From JACMRP01 sp047302465 (lineage in GTDB: Bacteria; Bdellovibrionota; Bdellovibrionia; Bdellovibrionales; Bdellovibrionaceae): DNA of 64,000 bases. Position numbers and translations under genes: made by a program. This document shows, in pieces, positions 60,962 through 64,000 of this stretch; position 1 is the stretch's first letter, and every line of letters begins with the position of its first letter. The stretch lies in NCBI RefSeq assembly GCF_047302465.1, contig NZ_CP178621.1:3596001-3660000 (forward strand). Reading direction: 5' to 3'. The notes below the pieces were generated by a model that worked only from the letters and a program-made list of their open reading frames with translations, was not told the DNA's origin and did not search any database.

Positions 60962-61651
60962 TTATTTTTTCAGGCCTTTTAAGCGAATTTTAGCTTTCTT
61001 AGCTTCGTTAGATGTCGGGAAACGACTGATCAACTCGTCATAGAAAGTTTTTGCTTCGTCCTTCATACCCAATTCCTGGAAAGATACACCCATTTTGTAG
61101 GTCGCATCGGGAAATTTCTTTCCGTTAGGGTTTTCATCGCGGTATTTTTGGTAATTCAAGATGGCTTTCTTCCAATCCTTTTGCTCAAAGGACTCCTGTG
61201 CCAGCTCATAAGTGCCTTTTTTAGCTTCGGTGGCTGCTTTTGCTTGAGCCGCTGACGCCTGGGCTACCATGGCCGCTTTTTCAGCTTTCAAACCGTTTAC
61301 TTCGGCATTTAACTGAAACACCGTTTTTTCAAGAGCGCTCAAGCCCTCTTGCAATAGAAGGATTTTCTTATTCGCATCTGCGGATTGATCTGCGGCGAAT
61401 TTTTTAGCGGATTCAGCTTCTTTGTTACCTTGCCCGTCTTTGTGCTCAAGAACTTCCATACGACCACGCAGATTTCTCATGTCCTCTTCGACATCAGCGA
61501 AGCGGCTGGAAACATCGGCATTCGTTCTTTGCAATTTAGTTACTTCTTGCTGAATGACCTGCTTTTGCTCGGTTTCACGCACGTCCGTACGGGTTTTCAA
61601 GCAACCAGTAAGTCCAAGAGATAAGATGCTGATAGAGAGAATCCACTTCAT
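60962..61651 (-). CDS. cpoB: Cell division coordinator CpoB-like TPR lipoprotein (YbgF)
   Basis: The protein has 229 residues. A lipobox LTGC makes it a lipoprotein, unlike E. coli CpoB, which is periplasmic. A coiled-coil N-terminal region (LQRTNADVSSRFADVEEDM) is followed by C-terminal TPRs (YELAQESFEQKDWKKAILNYQKY, then PDATYKMGVSFQEL and AKTFYDELISRFP). The pal neighbourhood supports the assignment. It overlaps the upstream DUF4398 gene by 4 bp. Confidence 0.88.
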   Translation of the reverse strand: MKWILSISILSLGLTGCLKTRTDVRETEQKQVIQQEVTKLQRTNADVSSRFADVEEDMRNLRGRMEVLEHKDGQGNKEAESAKKFAADQSADANKKILLLQEGLSALEKTVFQLNAEVNGLKAEKAAMVAQASAAQAKAATEAKKGTYELAQESFEQKDWKKAILNYQKYRDENPNGKKFPDATYKMGVSFQELGMKDEAKTFYDELISRFPTSNEAKKAKIRLKGLKK

Positions 61652-61956
61652 AACACGTCTCCTGTTTTTTGTCGGATCAAGCGGGCTGAGTTTTCAGCCT
61701 TTTCTGCAGCCATCTTGGCTTTAAGGAAAGCATCTCGTGCTTTCGAATAATTTCTATCTTTATAGGCCAAGCGGCCTTGACGGTAAGCTTCGTCAGCTTG
61801 ATGCCAATATCCTGGGGAGTGACGGGGGGCTTGAACGGCACGAGCCGCTTCAATGGCGGCTCGAGCTAAACTGTACTCTTCGATGGGTTGGGAAACCGTC
61901 TGACAGCCCACTAAGAGCATGACCAACGTAACTGCAACTGCAACAATTCCCCGCAC
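61648..61956 (-). CDS. DUF4398-like small lipoprotein
   Basis: The protein has 102 residues with lipobox LLVGC. The mature part is two helical hairpins rich in Ala and Glu (EYSLARAAIEAARAVQAP, WHQADEAYRQGRLAYKDRNY, ARDAFLKAKMAAEKAE), matching the DUF4398 TPR-like pattern. It sits between pal (14 nt) and cpoB (4-bp overlap), so it likely belongs to the Pal envelope system. This gene is not part of the E. coli pal set. Confidence 0.8.
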   Translation of the reverse strand: MRGIVAVAVTLVMLLVGCQTVSQPIEEYSLARAAIEAARAVQAPRHSPGYWHQADEAYRQGRLAYKDRNYSKARDAFLKAKMAAEKAENSARLIRQKTGDVL

Positions 61957-61970
61957 CTGAGTTCCTTTTA

Positions 61971-62480
61971 CTATTGTTGTACTGGCAAGAAGTTAGCGCG
62001 ACGGTTTTTCGCGTTCGCACCTTCTGATTCGCCAGCTTCAACTGGTTTTTCTTTACCGTAGCTGATCACAGACAAACGAGCCGCTGGAACGCCAAGGCTT
62101 ACCAAATAAGCTTTTACAGCGTTTGCACGTCTTTCACCCAAAGCCAAATTGTACTCGATCGTACCGCGAGCATCGCAGTGACCCTCGATTTGAACTTTGT
62201 AGTTCGTGTTCTTTTTAATCCACTCAGAGTTACCTTGGAGGATTTTTTTGTTTTCAGCGCTGATGCTAGACTTGTCGTAGTCAAAACGAACTGTCTCAAG
62301 ACCAGGGATTTTACCGCTGTCGCTTCCTGAAGTATCGAAGCTCATTGGAGTGGATTCAACGGCAGTGTCTGATGTTGGAGTGGTAATAGGTGTAGACTCA
62401 ACATCGGATTTAGTTTGCTTACCTTTACAACCTACAACCAAAGCACATGCGACAAATGCGAACGCCAATTTACGTAACAT
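61971..62480 (-). CDS. pal: Peptidoglycan-associated lipoprotein Pal
   Basis: The protein has 169 residues with lipobox VVGC and a Ser/Thr-rich linker. An OmpA-like peptidoglycan-binding domain follows: VRFDYDKSSI, VQIEGHCDARGT, YNLALGERRANAVKAYL and NRRANF, keeping the Asp and Arg that bind diaminopimelate. Pal tethers the outer membrane to peptidoglycan and works with the Tol system. A strong AAGGAGG precedes ATG 62480, partly inside a hairpin. It is the first gene of the operon. Confidence 0.96.
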   Translation of the reverse strand: MLRKLAFAFVACALVVGCKGKQTKSDVESTPITTPTSDTAVESTPMSFDTSGSDSGKIPGLETVRFDYDKSSISAENKKILQGNSEWIKKNTNYKVQIEGHCDARGTIEYNLALGERRANAVKAYLVSLGVPAARLSVISYGKEKPVEAGESEGANAKNRRANFLPVQQ

Positions 62481-62490
62481 CGTTCTTCCT

Positions 62491-62541
62491 CCTTAAAGTT
62501 TTCAACCATTAAAACTTTAAGGCATGACAGATTATTGTCAA
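62491..62541 (-). promoter_or_regulatory. Promoter and 12-bp inverted repeat over the pal leader
   Basis: On the minus strand, TTGACA (62536-62541), a 16-nt spacer and TAAAGT (62514-62519) form a good sigma70-like promoter. A perfect 12-bp repeat, CCTTAAAGTTTT / AAAACTTTAAGG (62491-62502 and 62511-62522, 8-nt loop), overlaps the -10, and its distal arm contains the AAGG of the pal ribosome-binding site. It may be an operator or, if transcription starts further upstream, a site-masking RNA hairpin. Confidence 0.55.
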
Positions 62542-62601
62542 ACCATATCAAAGAGTTGATTCCATATTGATGTTGCGTTGCCATACAGTGATACTGAGTC
62601 G

Positions 62602-64000
62602 ATGAAAATGAAATTTCAGATATTATTCGTTGTCTTTTTCGTCTCTGTCCTGAGTTTCCCGTCCAAAGGTCCAGCTCTTGAGGTGCCTCCTGAGTGGAAA
62701 TTTAAGAAAATCAGCACGCCACATTTTGATATCATCTATAACTCTACGCAGCAGGACCTGGGTGAGCTCTATGCTCAACAAATGGAAAAAGCTTTTGAGC
62801 TTTTGTCTCCTGTATTTACAAGCGTTCCTCAGAAAACTCTCGTCATTATCAACGATAAAACAGATGCAACCAACGGTTACGCAACTCGTGTTCCTTATCC
62901 GCACATCATGACGTATCCGGTTTTACCAGGACCTCAGGAAAGTCTGAGTGAGAGCGGAGATTGGGCCCTAGAACTTTTAGCCCATGAATACACTCACATC
63001 CTGACATTTGAACCTGCGAATGGATTTTTCAGGGTTCTGCGTGGAGTTTTAGGCACGATCGCCGCTCCCAACATTCTTCTGCCAAGCTGGTGGAAGGAAG
63101 GCATCGCCGTACAAACTGAAAGTATGCTTTCAGAAAAAGGCGGACGCCTGAAGTCTATGTATCAAGATGCTTTGCTGCGTGCGATGTCTGACGATAAAAC
63201 TTTGCAGAATTTCGATATCGCCCAAGTGAACGAATACATTCCCACTTGGCCAGAAGGCATGCGTCCTTACGTATTTGGTTCTGTGTTCTGGAGCCAAGCT
63301 GTCAGTGACTATGGCGCTAGTGTCATGAATTCTTTGAATCAACGCCACGCAGGCCGAGTCCCCTATTTTGTCGAGACTCCCGCAAAAGACCTCCTTAAAG
63401 ACAACTACGAAGGTTTCTACAAAAAAGCGGTCCGCGAAACAGATACACGCGCTCAAGCTCAGTTAAAAAAGCTGCGCGAAAAACCGCCAAGTGAAGTTCA
63501 TCGTCTGCCTATCGAAGCCAAATACTCATCGGCGCCTGCAATTAGTGAGGACGGAAAATATCTGGCCCTTATCACGGTGGATTACAAAGCCGATCGCGTA
63601 TTAGATATTTTCACTCGCGATCCCGAGACGAAGCTCATCACGAAAAAGCTCAAAGTCGAAATCAAAAAAGAAGAAGAACCTCTGGTACCAAAAAACAACG
63701 ACGGTCCTCCTTCTGGCAGTATTCAGAAGATCTCTTGGTTCCACAAATCTCCGAAGCTGATTTATGATCAACTTCACTATGTAAACCGCACAGAACGTTA
63801 CTCGGACCTTTACCTTTATGATCTAACGACAGAGAAGAGCGAAAAACTCACGAGCTCTCTGCGCGGTCGTGAACCTTCGATGGCTCCAAATGACGACAAA
63901 GTTGTCTTCGTAAAACTAGAAGGCGGCCGCACTCGCCTCGGAGTTTATGATATTGCCGGCAAAAAAGATGAAATTCTTTATAGCCCTGCAATGCAAGAGC
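62602..64000 (+). CDS. Secreted HExxH peptidase with TolB-like beta-propeller (truncated by the window)
   Basis: The frame is open to the right edge: 466 codons from ATG 62602, or 464 from ATG 62608. A signal peptide of about 24 residues precedes a peptidase domain with LLAHEYTHIL (H128, E129, H132), followed by a helix WWKEGIAVQTESML whose Glu is the likely third zinc ligand, as in gluzincins. From about residue 300, WD40/TolB-like blades follow (APAISEDGKYLALITVDYKADRV, LYLYDLTTEKS, REPSMAPNDDKVVFV). The gene is divergent from pal by 121 bp. Periplasmic proteolysis is inferred. Confidence 0.82.
   Translation, partial: MKMKFQILFVVFFVSVLSFPSKGPALEVPPEWKFKKISTPHFDIIYNSTQQDLGELYAQQMEKAFELLSPVFTSVPQKTLVIINDKTDATNGYATRVPYPHIMTYPVLPGPQESLSESGDWALELLAHEYTHILTFEPANGFFRVLRGVLGTIAAPNILLPSWWKEGIAVQTESMLSEKGGRLKSMYQDALLRAMSDDKTLQNFDIAQVNEYIPTWPEGMRPYVFGSVFWSQAVSDYGASVMNSLNQRHAGRVPYFVETPAKDLLKDNYEGFYKKAVRETDTRAQAQLKKLREKPPSEVHRLPIEAKYSSAPAISEDGKYLALITVDYKADRVLDIFTRDPETKLITKKLKVEIKKEEEPLVPKNNDGPPSGSIQKISWFHKSPKLIYDQLHYVNRTERYSDLYLYDLTTEKSEKLTSSLRGREPSMAPNDDKVVFVKLEGGRTRLGVYDIAGKKDEILYSPAMQE

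Overview
The window looks like a chromosome segment of a Bdellovibrio-type predatory bacterium (Bdellovibrionota). This is inferred from gene content. The segment is dense in signal-peptide and lipobox proteins. It carries a giant fibre protein ending in a peptidase S74/endosialidase-type intramolecular chaperone, the architecture of the mosaic adhesive trimer fibres described in Bdellovibrio. It also has a TIGR02147-type regulator coupled to a secreted protein, and a pal/cpoB/tsaD/rsmA operon. I see no rRNA, tRNA, CRISPR, insertion sequence or phage integration module.

Layout. 1-6.6 kb: a ferritin-like/CDGSH iron-sulphur protein, small secreted and outer-membrane proteins, a divergent LysR regulator/PAS membrane protein pair, and a lipoprotein. 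6.8-22.7 kb: a fibre operon, made of an 11.7-kb gene for a 3885-residue fibre built from about 110-residue modules, followed 7 nt later by a 1420-residue LVIVD-repeat surface protein. 22.7-32.7 kb (minus strand): a TIGR02147 regulator plus secreted HExxY protein, a coiled-coil protein, a Gly-rich secreted protein, and two related von Willebrand A lipoproteins, one with a degenerate metal site and a His-rich tail, the other with 12 Ig-like repeats. 32.7-41.5 kb: a structured non-coding stretch, an acidic protein, a fused HExxH/DUF4105 protein and many small secreted proteins. 41.5-47.8 kb (minus): a tight envelope operon in the order outer-membrane protein, lipoprotein, GT-C-type membrane protein, lipoate ligase. 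47.9-49.4 kb: a compact transcription unit for a 31-residue peptide, then a PilZ (c-di-GMP) operon and a 25-residue membrane peptide. 49.5-59 kb: a TMTC-like membrane protein with TPRs, a hendecad-repeat lipoprotein, a HAMP-type membrane protein, smpB, a second copy of a secreted DKxxH family, a beta-helix surface protein, a radical SAM/SPASM protein without a standard start codon, and a UPF0178 protein. 59-64 kb: the operon pal - DUF4398 lipoprotein - cpoB - tsaD - rsmA (minus), divergent from a HExxH peptidase with a TolB-like propeller that runs off the right edge.

How the genes work together. Most products are exported, and the dominant themes are the cell surface and envelope: adhesive fibres, Ig/VWA adhesins, the Pal system, and protein acylation or glycosylation. 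The items most worth following up are the module-quantised giant fibre with its LVIVD partner, the sigma28-like small-peptide unit at 48 kb, the pseudoknot-like stretch at 33.1-33.3 kb, the hairpin over the pal ribosome-binding site, and the radical SAM gene whose cluster cysteines lie upstream of any canonical start. Start codons were adjusted where ribosome-binding sites or signal peptides made a better case. All family assignments are from reading motifs, not from database searches.
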